Assembly: GCA_019753285.1 (NCBI GenBank)
Contig: JAIELD010000018.1
Location: 1 to 49,382, forward strand
Reading direction: 5' to 3'
DNA length: 49,382 nucleotides
Source of the DNA: Beijerinckiaceae bacterium
GTDB lineage: Bacteria > Pseudomonadota > Alphaproteobacteria > Rhizobiales > Beijerinckiaceae
Part shown: positions 41,183 to 49,382 of the stretch, one piece after another
Position numbering within the stretch: the first letter of the stretch is position 1
How the letters are laid out: every line of letters begins with the position of its first letter
The notes under the pieces: model-generated
What the model was told of the DNA's origin: nothing
Databases searched by the model: none
The model's input: only the letters and a program-made list of their open reading frames with translations
Position numbers and translations under genes: made by a program

Positions 41183-42067
41183 TCACGCTGCCGGTTTTTT
41201 TTCGATCCTCGCCCTGCGGCCAAGCAGCACCACCGCCACCACGGCCACCGCGAACACCCAGGTGACGAGATCGACATGCTCGCCATTGAGCGGAATGGCG
41301 ATGGCGAGCGTCACGAAGGTCTGGAGCAATTGTACCTGGCTGACGCGAGCCACGCCCGCCAGCACCATGCCCGCGTTCCAGGCGAAGAAGCCGATGAACA
41401 TGCTGAAAGCCGCCACATAGGCAAAGCCTATCCAGGCGCTGGCGGGGATCAGGCCCGGCGCAACCGGCGCGGTATAGAGCGCCACGGGTATCGTCACCGG
41501 CAGGGCGACGATGCAGCACCAGGAAATCGCCTCCCAGCCCGATAGAGCCGAAGCGAGGCGGGCCGAGCCGACATAGCCGGCCGATGAGCAAAGCGCCGCG
41601 AAAAAGAGGAAGATGTCGCCCCTGCTGAGCGTTCCGTCGCCACCGCGCAGCGAAAAGCCGATGACGAGCAAGGCCCCGGCGATCGCCGCCAGCCAGAACT
41701 GCAGGGATGGCCGTTCCTTGTTGACGAGCGCGCTGATCGCCGCGGTGAGCAGCGGCATCACGCCGAGAACGACGCCGCCATGCGAGGCCGGCACGGTGCG
41801 GATGCCAAGGCCCATGAAGACGGGGAAGAGACCGCAAACCATGCTTGCCGTGAAGATCAGCAGGCCGAGCTTGCCGGCCGGGAACCGCCGCTTGAGGACC
41901 ACGAGGAGAACGCCTGCGAGTATGGCTGCGACGACCGCGCGCCCTGCGCTGACGAACCACGGATCGAGATGGGCTACCGCTAGTTTTGTGAAAGGCAGCG
42001 TGCCGCCAAAGATGACGACGCCGACGAATGCGAGGAAAAACCCGAGATTTTCGCGAGACTTGAGCAT
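41183..42067 (-). CDS. DMT/EamA family membrane transporter
   Basis: The product is an inner-membrane transporter of the drug/metabolite family, with two EamA repeats and about ten hydrophobic segments. Motifs include ILVVGIVIFGGTLPFTK-like in TM1, SHGGVVLGVMPLLTA near TM4, and a basic C-terminus (RRARIEKK). The substrate is not predictable. I start it at ATG 42067 (294 residues), which fits the family; a strong AAGGAGG lies 17 bases upstream, so a TTG at 42163 giving 326 residues cannot be excluded. It ends 3 bases from the convergent DUF302 gene. Confidence 0.85.
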   Translation of the reverse strand: MLKSRENLGFFLAFVGVVIFGGTLPFTKLAVAHLDPWFVSAGRAVVAAILAGVLLVVLKRRFPAGKLGLLIFTASMVCGLFPVFMGLGIRTVPASHGGVVLGVMPLLTAAISALVNKERPSLQFWLAAIAGALLVIGFSLRGGDGTLSRGDIFLFFAALCSSAGYVGSARLASALSGWEAISWCCIVALPVTIPVALYTAPVAPGLIPASAWIGFAYVAAFSMFIGFFAWNAGMVLAGVARVSQVQLLQTFVTLAIAIPLNGEHVDLVTWVFAVAVVAVVLLGRRARIEKKPAA

Positions 42068-42307
42068 GAGGCCATCGGCAAGGGCCTCCTTGCGACGCCG
42101 CGTCGCTGCTTGGGGAAAATCGAGGCTTTCTCGTTGTACGTCCACCGACGCAGCTTTCGCCAATCAACCGTTTTGATGCCTGACGCATCAATCCTTGATG
42201 AAAGGCGTTGGATGAATGGCACGCCGCGCGCCGAACGGCGAGAGCGAAAACACGCACCACCGGCCGACGCCGTGATTTCGTCGCGCCGCAATGATAGGGT
42301 CGAAGCC

Positions 42308-45300
42308 ATGAATCGAATGTTCCGCGCCTTGCTGTCCATGCGCCGCGTTTTCGGTGCCGTCCTCGGTCTCGCGCTACTTTTGCTGGCCGTGGCTGCGATC
42401 CTGCCGCCGATGATCGACTGGTCGAGCTATCGAACCGAGTTTGAAGGTAAACTTTCCAGCCTGATCGGCCGGCCGGTCAAGGTCCGTGGCCCGGTACATG
42501 TCTCGCTCCTGCCCGTCCCGTCGATCGATCTCGCCAAGGTGCAGATCGACGACGAGACGCAGCCGATCTCGATCGCGGCAGACCGGCTGACGTTTCAGTT
42601 GAAGCTCTCGACGCTGCTGTTCGGCGAGATCGACATCACCTCCTCGCTGCTGGAGCATCCGGTCGTCACGCTGCAGGAGGTTGCCGCGCCGAAGATCATC
42701 GCAGCTCCCAAAGCCGCAGCCGACGGCCTGAAGCAGGAAGCGCAGCGCGGTCTTCCGGGCTCGGCTCGGCTCGTCATCGTCGATGGCGAAGTCCGCCGCG
42801 CGACGACCGCCGCGCTGATCGCCGGCTTCGCCTTCGATCTCGACTATTCGAGCCGTAAGGCGTCGGCCAGCGGCCACGGCACGGTGACGATCGAAAAAAG
42901 GCAGCTCAAGGTCCGCTACGCGCTCGACGACATCAAGGCGAGCGATGCGCATCTCGGCCTGCAGATCGAGGACGAGCAGGCCTCTGCAAGCCTGGTGCTC
43001 GACGGGCGCACGAGCGTTGCGCCGGGCAGGCCTTCGTTCGAGGGCACAGCCGACGCCATTGGAGCCGTGGCGCTCTGGACGGCCGATGTGCCGCGCAGCC
43101 TCTCCTGGCGCGGCAAGTCGCGCGCGACGCTCGTCGACAATATGGCCCGCTTCGAGACGATCGAGCTTACGCTCGGCACCGCGCCGCAGCAGGATGTGCT
43201 CACCGGCGACGGCACGCTCACCTTCACCGACCACCTCGACGTGCAGGCGGCGTTTCGCTCGCCGAAGCTCGATCTCGACACGCTGATCGGCGTCGGTAAC
43301 CCGCCCGTCATCCTGCCGTTCGACGCCTTCACTGAGGTCCGCGAGTTCTTCACCAACAAGGATGCGACGCCGAACAAGCTGTCTTTCCACATCGATCTCG
43401 GCGTGCAGTCGATCAAGACCGGCGGTGACGCCATCCAGAATTTCGGCTTCGTCGCCAGCGGCAGGGACGATGCCTGGACGATCGAGACCGCTCGCGCGGA
43501 CATGCCGGGCAACGCGACGCTGGCCATGAAGGGCACGCCGCTACAGACCTTGTCCGTCGCCAACATCCTCAGCGGGCGATTCATGGTCGAGGTCGGCGAT
43601 CAGAAGCGCTTCTTTGGCTGGTTCGACGGGCAGTTGCCCCAGACCGGGGGCGACCAGCCGCCGCCGACCGCAGTCAGGCTCGATGCCGACGCCATCTTCG
43701 AGCCGAAAGGGCTCTGGCTGCCCAAATTGCGCATTGCCTATGGCGGCAGCATCTTCCAGGGCGATGGACGGTACAGTTTTCCGCTCGCCAAGGTGTCGGT
43801 GGCAGCAAGCTCCGTGCGCCGAATCAAGCCGGATCTCGGCCGGATCGGGGTCAAGCTGACAAGCCCCATGGTCGATTTCGGCGTCTTCCCGCTTGCAGCC
43901 TTCCAGGATACGCCGTTCGTGTCGCCGAACCTCGACCTCGACCTCAAGGTTACCTCGGCCCGCTACAAGAGCGCCTCGCTCGACGGCCTCTCCCTGCTCT
44001 TTCACCGCGATGACGACAAGCGCGTGATCGAGAAACTGGTCGTCGATGATTTCAGCGGCGTGAGGCTTGAAGGCAGCGGCTCCATCGAACGGCTCGAGAA
44101 GAAAGGCCGGCTGCGCCTCAAGGCCGGCGATCTGGAGGCCTTTTCGGCGACGCTCAAGTCGTTGTTTCCGGGCCCGTTGCCGGATGTGCTTGCCATGCGC
44201 GCGAAATACCTAGCGCCGGCCGATGTCGAGGTGAGCCTGGCGCTTGCCGACAATCGGGACGAGCCGGTGGTGAAGTTCGGCATAGACGGCCAGCTCGACA
44301 AGACCAGGCTTGGCGGATCCGGCGTCTGGCAGATCGGGCCGAGCGACCGCAAGAATGTGATCGACCTCACGTTCAACGCGGGCGACGAGGTGAAGCTGCT
44401 GAGGCAGCTCGGTTTCACCGGCGTGCTTGGCAACGGCGTGGAGGCAGGCAAGCTCGATCTCTCCGCCAAGGGCAACATCGCCAAGGGCTACGAGATTTCG
44501 GCGCTCGCCGAGGCGGCGACCGCGAAGATGACGATAGACGGCAAGTTGCTCTTCACCTCGCCGGCCGCGCCGTTCGATGGCAAGCTCGTTCTCGAGGTGC
44601 CCGATGTGCGCCGTTTCGGCCAGATCATCGGCGCCAATGCCGAGTTGCTGGCCCGGAATGGCTCCGCCTCCATCAAGGGACGGCTGATCGCCGGCCTGGA
44701 AAAAATCACTCTCACCGAGTTCACCGCGCTGTTCCGGCGAGAGGCGCAGCAGGTCGCGAAGGTCGGCGGCGAGATCGCGGTGCATTTCGAGGACAAGCTT
44801 CGGGTCGCCGGCAGCATCAAGACCGATTACGTCAACGGGCGCTGGCTCGCTTCCGTGCCGCTCGGCGTGTCGCCGCCCGCGACCGAGCGGGCAGGGGACG
44901 AGCTTTGGGCGGTGACGCCCTTTGCCGCGCCTGAGGCGCCGAGCCTGTCCGGCGATCTGTGGGTGGAGACCGAACGCGTGGCGCTCGGGCCGGATTTCTC
45001 GATTGACGATGCGCGTTTCGTCCTGCGCTTCAAGCCGGAGCAATTGAGCTTCGAGCATGGCGACGTGCGCTTCGGCGGCGGGCGGATCGGCGGCGAACTC
45101 AGGCTCGACCGCACCGGGCAGAGCGCCAATGTCGAGATGCGCTTGCAACTCACGGACGTGGAAACGCAGCGCCTCACCAGCCTCCCGATCACAACGCGGC
45201 TCAACGGCGCCATCACCGTGAAGGGGAGCGGCGGGTCGCCAGCCGAACTCGTGCGCTCGCTCGACGGAAGCGGAACGATCGCGTTGCGGGAAATCCGTTT

Positions 45301-45790
45301 CGACACGGTCGATCCAAGACCGGTCGCGGATATGGCCTCGATGCTGCCGTTCGGCGAGCGCAAGGCGAGCCAGCCCATCGCGCAGGATAAGCCCGACGGT
45401 ACAACCGATATGCGGACGCTCTCCGCTCAGCTCGATGGTGCCATGAAACCAGGGTCGGTGATCGCCCAATCCGGCTCCATGCCGGTCGCGGTATCAGGCG
45501 GCTCGCTGAAATTCGGGCCGCTGATCGTCGAGACGAAAACCGGCCTGCTCCGCAGCGAAGCGACATTCGATCTGTCGAGCGCACGGCTCGATGCAACGAC
45601 GCGGATCATGCCTCTCACGCCTGCGACGGACGAGCGCGCGCCCGGCCCGCAGGCCGTCGTCACCTGGAGCGGAGGTCTCAAATCGCTGAGGCGCAGCGTC
45701 GATCTCACCTCGGAGCCGACCGAGATGAACGATGGGCAAGGCAAGCTGCCGACGATATTGCCGGCCTCCAGCCTGCCCGTCAGGCCGTAG
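42308..45790 (+). CDS. AsmA family protein
   Basis: The 1160-residue protein has one N-terminal membrane segment (about 15-37) followed by a very long periplasmic part of repeating beta-rich stretches. The N-terminal AsmA signature (VDWSSY...GRPVKVRGPVHVSLLPVPSIDLAKVQI) is clear, and the C-terminal AsmA_2 region spans about 900-1080. Relatives (AsmA, TamB, YhdP) are bridge-like lipid-transport proteins between the two membranes. The ATG at 42308 follows an AGGG ribosome site. Its last 11 bases overlap the convergent serB gene. Confidence 0.9.
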   Translation: MNRMFRALLSMRRVFGAVLGLALLLLAVAAILPPMIDWSSYRTEFEGKLSSLIGRPVKVRGPVHVSLLPVPSIDLAKVQIDDETQPISIAADRLTFQLKLSTLLFGEIDITSSLLEHPVVTLQEVAAPKIIAAPKAAADGLKQEAQRGLPGSARLVIVDGEVRRATTAALIAGFAFDLDYSSRKASASGHGTVTIEKRQLKVRYALDDIKASDAHLGLQIEDEQASASLVLDGRTSVAPGRPSFEGTADAIGAVALWTADVPRSLSWRGKSRATLVDNMARFETIELTLGTAPQQDVLTGDGTLTFTDHLDVQAAFRSPKLDLDTLIGVGNPPVILPFDAFTEVREFFTNKDATPNKLSFHIDLGVQSIKTGGDAIQNFGFVASGRDDAWTIETARADMPGNATLAMKGTPLQTLSVANILSGRFMVEVGDQKRFFGWFDGQLPQTGGDQPPPTAVRLDADAIFEPKGLWLPKLRIAYGGSIFQGDGRYSFPLAKVSVAASSVRRIKPDLGRIGVKLTSPMVDFGVFPLAAFQDTPFVSPNLDLDLKVTSARYKSASLDGLSLLFHRDDDKRVIEKLVVDDFSGVRLEGSGSIERLEKKGRLRLKAGDLEAFSATLKSLFPGPLPDVLAMRAKYLAPADVEVSLALADNRDEPVVKFGIDGQLDKTRLGGSGVWQIGPSDRKNVIDLTFNAGDEVKLLRQLGFTGVLGNGVEAGKLDLSAKGNIAKGYEISALAEAATAKMTIDGKLLFTSPAAPFDGKLVLEVPDVRRFGQIIGANAELLARNGSASIKGRLIAGLEKITLTEFTALFRREAQQVAKVGGEIAVHFEDKLRVAGSIKTDYVNGRWLASVPLGVSPPATERAGDELWAVTPFAAPEAPSLSGDLWVETERVALGPDFSIDDARFVLRFKPEQLSFEHGDVRFGGGRIGGELRLDRTGQSANVEMRLQLTDVETQRLTSLPITTRLNGAITVKGSGGSPAELVRSLDGSGTIALREIRFDTVDPRPVADMASMLPFGERKASQPIAQDKPDGTTDMRTLSAQLDGAMKPGSVIAQSGSMPVAVSGGSLKFGPLIVETKTGLLRSEATFDLSSARLDATTRIMPLTPATDERAPGPQAVVTWSGGLKSLRRSVDLTSEPTEMNDGQGKLPTILPASSLPVRP

Positions 45791-46715
45791 CCGCGACGAA
45801 CTCGTCGGCGCGATAGCCCTGCGCGTAGAGAAGTGCGGTGAGATCGGCGTGGTCGATGCGGACATGGGCCGCCTCCGCCACGGCGGGCTTGGCGTGGTAG
45901 GCAAAGCCGAGCCCCGCCTCCTGCAGCATGGCAAGATCGTTCGCGCCGTCGCCGACCGCCATCGTCTCGGCCTGATCGAGACCCAGCCGGCCGCGAAGCT
46001 CGACAAGTGTCGCGAGCTTCGCCTCGCGGCCGAGAATGGGCTCCGCAACGCCGCCTGTAAAGGCGCCGTTCTCGACCAGCAGCGTATTCGCCCTGTCCTC
46101 GTCGAAGCCGATCATCCGGGCGATCTGCGAGGTGAACAGGGTGAAGCCCCCGGACACGAGGCAGGCATAGGCGCCATGCGCGCGCATGGTTCCGACAAGT
46201 TCGCTGCCGCCCGGCGTCAGGGTCAGGCGCTCGCGGATGATTTCGTCGACCACGCCGACGGGCAGGCCTTTCAGCACGGCGACACGCTCGCGAAGTGCCG
46301 GCTCGAAGGCAAGTTCGCCGCGCATCGCCCGTTCGGTGATGGCGGAGACCTCCGCCTTCAACCCTGCGAAATCAGCCAGCTCGTCGATGCATTCCTGCCC
46401 GATCATGGTGGAATCCATGTCGGCGAGAAACAGGCGCTTGCGCCGCACAGCGGTCGGCTGGATGATGATGTCTATTGGAAGGCCCGCGAGCGCGTCCCGC
46501 ACGCTGCGCTCGATCGTCTTCAGGTTCTCGCCGGGCTCAGGCGAAAAAAAGACATCGGCCGCGATACCCTCATTGAGCCACGTCTGATTGCCCGGCTTCG
46601 GCAGGCCGTTCAACGCGGCCTCGAGCGCGGCGGTGCCGAGGCAGGGGTCTTTCTGGTTGCAGACCAGCGTGGCGACATGCGTGCCGGCCGCATCGGTTTC
46701 GACGATCTTGGACAT
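45780..46715 (-). CDS. serB: phosphoserine phosphatase SerB
   Basis: SerB removes phosphate from O-phospho-L-serine in the last step of serine synthesis. The HAD nucleophile motif is DMDST, with Asp99 as the nucleophile and Asp101 as the general acid. Motif II (SGGFTLF) follows near residue 197 and the late GDGANDLAML near 262. An N-terminal ACT-like region precedes the catalytic domain. Its 311 residues match the family. It is divergent from miaA and overlaps the AsmA gene by 11 bases at the 3' end. Confidence 0.96.
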   Translation of the reverse strand: MSKIVETDAAGTHVATLVCNQKDPCLGTAALEAALNGLPKPGNQTWLNEGIAADVFFSPEPGENLKTIERSVRDALAGLPIDIIIQPTAVRRKRLFLADMDSTMIGQECIDELADFAGLKAEVSAITERAMRGELAFEPALRERVAVLKGLPVGVVDEIIRERLTLTPGGSELVGTMRAHGAYACLVSGGFTLFTSQIARMIGFDEDRANTLLVENGAFTGGVAEPILGREAKLATLVELRGRLGLDQAETMAVGDGANDLAMLQEAGLGFAYHAKPAVAEAAHVRIDHADLTALLYAQGYRADEFVAATA

Positions 46716-46801
46716 GCGGTGTCCTTAATCGTTCCGCATCGAGGTGGAAACCCGCCTTGCCGGATTTGACACGCGCCCTCGTTCGACCTTTCCCTTGCCC
46801 G

Positions 46802-48043
46802 ATGACCCTCAACACGTCCATGCCCTGCAAGACCCTCACCGCTGGAGCGGGTGGACGCGCCGACGCGCGCGAGGACGGATCACCCGAGGCGATCCTCATT
46901 TCGGGGCCGACGGCGAGCGGCAAATCCGCACTCGCAGCCGCGTTGGCGCAGCAGTTCGACGGCGTGATCATCAACGCCGACTCGATGCAGATCTATCGCG
47001 ACCTTCGCATCCTGTCGGCGCGGCCGAGCGCGGCGGAGGAGGCGGCGCTTCCGCATCGGCTCTACGGCTATGTCGAGGCCGGCGTCGAATATACGGTCGG
47101 TCATTACGTGAAGGATGCAGCCGAGGTGCTCGCGGCGGTGCGGGCGGAAGGCAGGCTGCCGATCTTCGTCGGCGGCACGGGCCTCTATTTCAAGGCATTG
47201 ACACAAGGTCTGGTCGAGACGCCGGTGATACCGCCCGCAATCCGCGCCGAACTCGAGCGCGCGGCGGAGATGGGCGAGAACCTGCATGAGCGGCTTCAAG
47301 CGCTCGACCCCGAAAGCGCTGCGCGTCTCTCGCCGGCCGACCGGCCGAGAATCATCCGCGCGCTGGAGGTGGTGCTGGCGACCGGCAGGCCGATGGCCCA
47401 TTGGCGCGCCCATGCCAACGGACAGGCGCTGCTGTCGCCCGGCCGCTGGCACGGTGTCTTTCTCACGGTAGAGCGCGAGACGCTGAAGGCGCGCATCCAT
47501 CACCGCTTCGAGGAGATGATCGAGGCAGGCGCGCTCGACGAGGTCCGAAAGCTCATGGCGCGCGGCCTGCCGGCCAATCGCGGCATCATGAAGGCGCATG
47601 GCGTGCCGCACCTCGTAGCCTACCTTCAGGGCCGCATTCCGTTCAGCGAGGCCGTGTCGCTCGGCCAGATGGACACGAGGCGTTACGCCAAGCGGCAGAT
47701 GACCTTTGCGCGCGGCCAGCTTCCCGGCTTTTCCTTCGTCGAGGCCGTCAGGGCGCTCGAGGGCATCGCGGACAACATCCGCTCGCCGCAAAAGCGCGCC
47801 CGTTGGCGTGCCGACATCGATGCGCTCGAATTTTTCACCGGCTCGTGGCGTTGCGTCATCCATCGCCTCGCCTTCCGCAAGGCGCTCGGTCCCGCGCCCA
47901 CCGGCGATATCTGTCTGGCCTATTTTGAGGAGCATCGCGCCCGCTTCGAGGCCGCGGCGCAATTGAAAGCTGAGACGAGGGCGCTTGCCGCAGACGCCAG
48001 CCTTCATCTCACCAGCCGGGATTTCAGACAAACATCGGCGTGA
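46802..48043 (+). CDS. miaA: tRNA dimethylallyltransferase MiaA with a C-terminal DUF1488-like extension
   Basis: MiaA adds a dimethylallyl group to A37 of tRNAs reading UNN codons. The P-loop GPTASGKS is at residues 35-42 and INADSMQIYRDL at 57-68; the core ends near residue 315 after RRYAKRQMTF. A further 95 residues follow, where 300-330 total is typical. This tail (for example CVIHRLAFRKAL and YFEEHRARFEAAA) resembles the DUF1488 family, which would make this a fusion. ATG 46802 has no clear ribosome site; TTG 46757, nine bases after AGGTGG, or ATG 46820 are alternatives. Confidence 0.9.
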   Translation: MTLNTSMPCKTLTAGAGGRADAREDGSPEAILISGPTASGKSALAAALAQQFDGVIINADSMQIYRDLRILSARPSAAEEAALPHRLYGYVEAGVEYTVGHYVKDAAEVLAAVRAEGRLPIFVGGTGLYFKALTQGLVETPVIPPAIRAELERAAEMGENLHERLQALDPESAARLSPADRPRIIRALEVVLATGRPMAHWRAHANGQALLSPGRWHGVFLTVERETLKARIHHRFEEMIEAGALDEVRKLMARGLPANRGIMKAHGVPHLVAYLQGRIPFSEAVSLGQMDTRRYAKRQMTFARGQLPGFSFVEAVRALEGIADNIRSPQKRARWRADIDALEFFTGSWRCVIHRLAFRKALGPAPTGDICLAYFEEHRARFEAAAQLKAETRALAADASLHLTSRDFRQTSA

Positions 48044-48087
48044 TCGACAAGCCTTTGTTGACCCCGTGTCATATTGTCTCTAGCGTT

Positions 48088-48270
48088 CTTGTCGACGGTT
48101 CCCGAGAAGGGATCAAAAGGGAACATCGTGCGGCGTCGCCTTTCGGCGCTCATGCGATGGCTGCCCCCGCAACTGTAAGCGGCGCGTCTCTTTCACGAAT
48201 GCCACTGGGCTCAAACCCGGGAAGGCGTGATCGAGACATCAAGCCGTGAGCCAGGAGACCTGCCGTCGAG
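48088..48270 (+). ncRNA. cobalamin riboswitch
   Basis: This leader RNA binds adenosylcobalamin and turns down the genes behind it. The signature regions are all present: GGGAACATCGTGCGG near 48118, GCAACTGTAAGCGG near 48168, GCCACTGGG near 48203, CCCGGGAAGGCGTG after it, and the B12 box GAGCCAGGAGACCTGCC at 48248-48264. Its limits are approximate. About 150 bases to the cbtB start would hold the expression platform. It controls cbtB-cbtA. Confidence 0.95.
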
Positions 48271-48417
48271 ACGTTCATGACCGGGGCGGGGTGCTCCCTG
48301 AGTTTGGCGGATGGGCTGCGCGGCAAGATCCCGCACGGCCTCGATGCGGCTCATTGGCTCCCGTTTCGGCTTCGATTGATTGCCCGCGGCGTTCATCATC
48401 CGCCATTGGAGTTCGAC
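48271..48417 (+). promoter_or_regulatory. leader between riboswitch and cbtB
   Basis: This 147-base stretch follows the aptamer and ends with GGAG before the cbtB ATG. It should contain the switch between the bound and free forms. I did not identify an exact terminator stem or anti-terminator by eye. Confidence 0.5.
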
Positions 48418-48618
48418 ATGCAGCCGACCGAGACCTTGACATCATCCGCACCCGCCAGCCGCGAAGGCGTGGCCTCGCGCTCCAGCGTCGTCCTCCAGGC
48501 CGCGGCCGCCATCCTGCTCGGCGTGTTCGTCATCGGCATGGTCGGCTTCTCGCAGGCCAGCGTTCTGCACAATGCGGCGCATGACACGCGCCACTCCAAC
48601 GCCTTCCCCTGCCACTGA
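48418..48618 (+). CDS. cbtB: CbtB, cobalt transport auxiliary subunit
   Basis: CbtB is a 60-70 residue membrane protein paired with CbtA and predicted to take part in cobalt uptake for B12. The 66-residue product has one membrane segment (about 23-46) and the typical His-rich end (HNAAHDTRHSNAFPCH). A GGAG ribosome site precedes the ATG. It lies under the cobalamin riboswitch and ahead of cbtA. Confidence 0.93.
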   Translation: MQPTETLTSSAPASREGVASRSSVVLQAAAAILLGVFVIGMVGFSQASVLHNAAHDTRHSNAFPCH

Positions 48619-48685
48619 TCGCACCCGTCGCCAAAATGCATTGATCGCGCCGGCGCTTCGACGCCGCGCGAGGGAAGGTCGAGCC

Positions 48686-49382
48686 ATGTCCGTTTTTCGC
48701 TCCATCGTCTTTACCGCCGCTTTGTCCGGCCTCATCGTCGGCGCTGCGGTCACCGGCCTGCAGCATCTCGGCACCGTGCCGCTGATCCAGCAGGGTGAGG
48801 CCTTTGAGGAGCAGGCGAAGAAGGCTGGGCCTGCACCCGCCGCGTCTGTCGCCGCCACGGTCCATCAGCACGCCGACGGCTCGGCCCATGTCCATGAGGC
48901 TGACGCCTGGGAGCCGAAGGATGGCCTTGAGCGCAATGCCTACACGGCGCTCGCCAACGTGATGACGGGGATCGGCTTCGCGCTGATGCTGGCCGGAGCG
49001 TTCGCGCTGCTCGGCCGCCCGGTCACTTGGCGCGAAGGGCTTTTCTGGGGCCTCGGTGGCTTTGCCGCGTTCACGCTCGCCCCCGGGCTCGGCCTGCCCC
49101 CGGAACTGCCCGGCATGCCGGCGGCGGCGCTGGAGGCGCGTCAGGCCTGGTGGATCGCAACGGCCGTGCTGACGGCTGCGGGGCTCTGGCTCATCGCCTT
49201 CAAGAGAGCCGCATGGGCAGCGGCGTTGGCCATCATTCTCATCGCCGCGCCGCACGTTGTCGGCGCCAATGAGACCGGCGTGCTGAAAACGCACGGCTAT
49301 AATCTCAACTACATAGATGTTTTAAATCTCCAGAGTCTGCACACCGATCTGGCGCCTTCAGTGCGTTCGACGGATATCTTCG
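48686..49382 (+). CDS. cbtA: CbtA, cobalt transporter (runs off the window end)
   Basis: CbtA is the multi-span partner of CbtB in predicted cobalt transport. The open frame covers the first 232 codons. Visible are the first membrane segment (near 5-25), a His-rich loop (HQHADGSAHVHEADAW) that could bind metal, GLEREAYT-like GLERNAYTALANVMTGIGFAL, the GLPPELPGMPAAALEARQAWW motif and IAAPHVVGAN. The last roughly 38 codons (from about 49268) do not look like CbtA and have lower GC; the true end may be outside the window or altered. A GGAAGG-like ribosome site precedes the ATG at 48686. Confidence 0.88.
   Translation, partial: MSVFRSIVFTAALSGLIVGAAVTGLQHLGTVPLIQQGEAFEEQAKKAGPAPAASVAATVHQHADGSAHVHEADAWEPKDGLERNAYTALANVMTGIGFALMLAGAFALLGRPVTWREGLFWGLGGFAAFTLAPGLGLPPELPGMPAAALEARQAWWIATAVLTAAGLWLIAFKRAAWAAALAIILIAAPHVVGANETGVLKTHGYNLNYIDVLNLQSLHTDLAPSVRSTDIF
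49268..49382. other. compositionally distinct end of the window
   Basis: The final ~102 bases are about 47% GC, compared with well over 60% just before. The encoded residues do not continue the CbtA pattern. It could be an insertion, a chimeric contig end, or a divergent tail. Confidence 0.4.

Noticed and set aside
48277-48417. Small frame starting at 48277 in front of cbtB
   Set aside because: It lies in the riboswitch expression platform and is only the upstream extension of the cbtB frame; the ATG at 48418 has the ribosome site.

Overview
The window is high-GC (about 64%) chromosomal DNA from an alphaproteobacterium, most probably of the order Hyphomicrobiales (Rhizobiales). The signs are a 587-residue FtsZ with a very long C-terminal linker, a complete alphaproteobacterial dcw cluster followed by lpxC, bamD, recN and ligA, a CtrA-type box, and a cobalamin riboswitch in front of cbtB-cbtA. 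The genus cannot be told from the sequence.

Positions 1-24765 are a single minus-strand block. Read in the direction of transcription it is mraZ, rsmH, ftsL, ftsI, a fused murE-murF, mraY, murD, ftsW, murG, murC, murB, ddlB, ftsQ, ftsA, ftsZ, lpxC, bamD, recN and ligA (cut by the window edge). Most junctions from mraZ to ftsQ are 1- to 4-base stop/start overlaps, so these genes are translationally coupled. They make the peptidoglycan precursor, flip and polymerise it at the septum and build the division ring; lpxC and bamD add outer-membrane biogenesis and recN/ligA DNA repair. A 10-bp-phased set of TGGGN repeats upstream of mraZ looks like its operator. A CtrA-type box with a -10 element sits between ftsZ and lpxC.

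Positions 25221-33434 are more varied: a GNAT acetyltransferase and a small exported protein on the plus strand; a compact minus-strand operon of methyltransferase, TPR/ATP-grasp protein and divergent PanD-like pyruvoyl decarboxylase, which is the most interesting unexplained unit here; RNase P RNA with its promoter; a lytic transglycosylase; a glycine-zipper lipoprotein with a strong terminator; an N-acetylmuramoyl-L-alanine amidase; a flavodoxin-like protein; and glutaminase.

Positions 33435-39470 hold the methionine module on the minus strand: an ArsR-methyltransferase regulator with a palindromic operator, metF, and cobalamin-dependent metH. metH is bracketed by two nested palindromic repeat elements.

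Positions 39693-49382 hold an FkbM methyltransferase, a DUF302 protein, a DMT-family transporter, a large AsmA-like protein, serB, miaA with an unusual C-terminal extension, and a cobalamin riboswitch followed by cbtB and a cbtA that runs off the end. The last ~115 bases differ in composition and do not look like the rest of cbtA. No tRNA, rRNA, CRISPR array, prophage or insertion sequence was seen.
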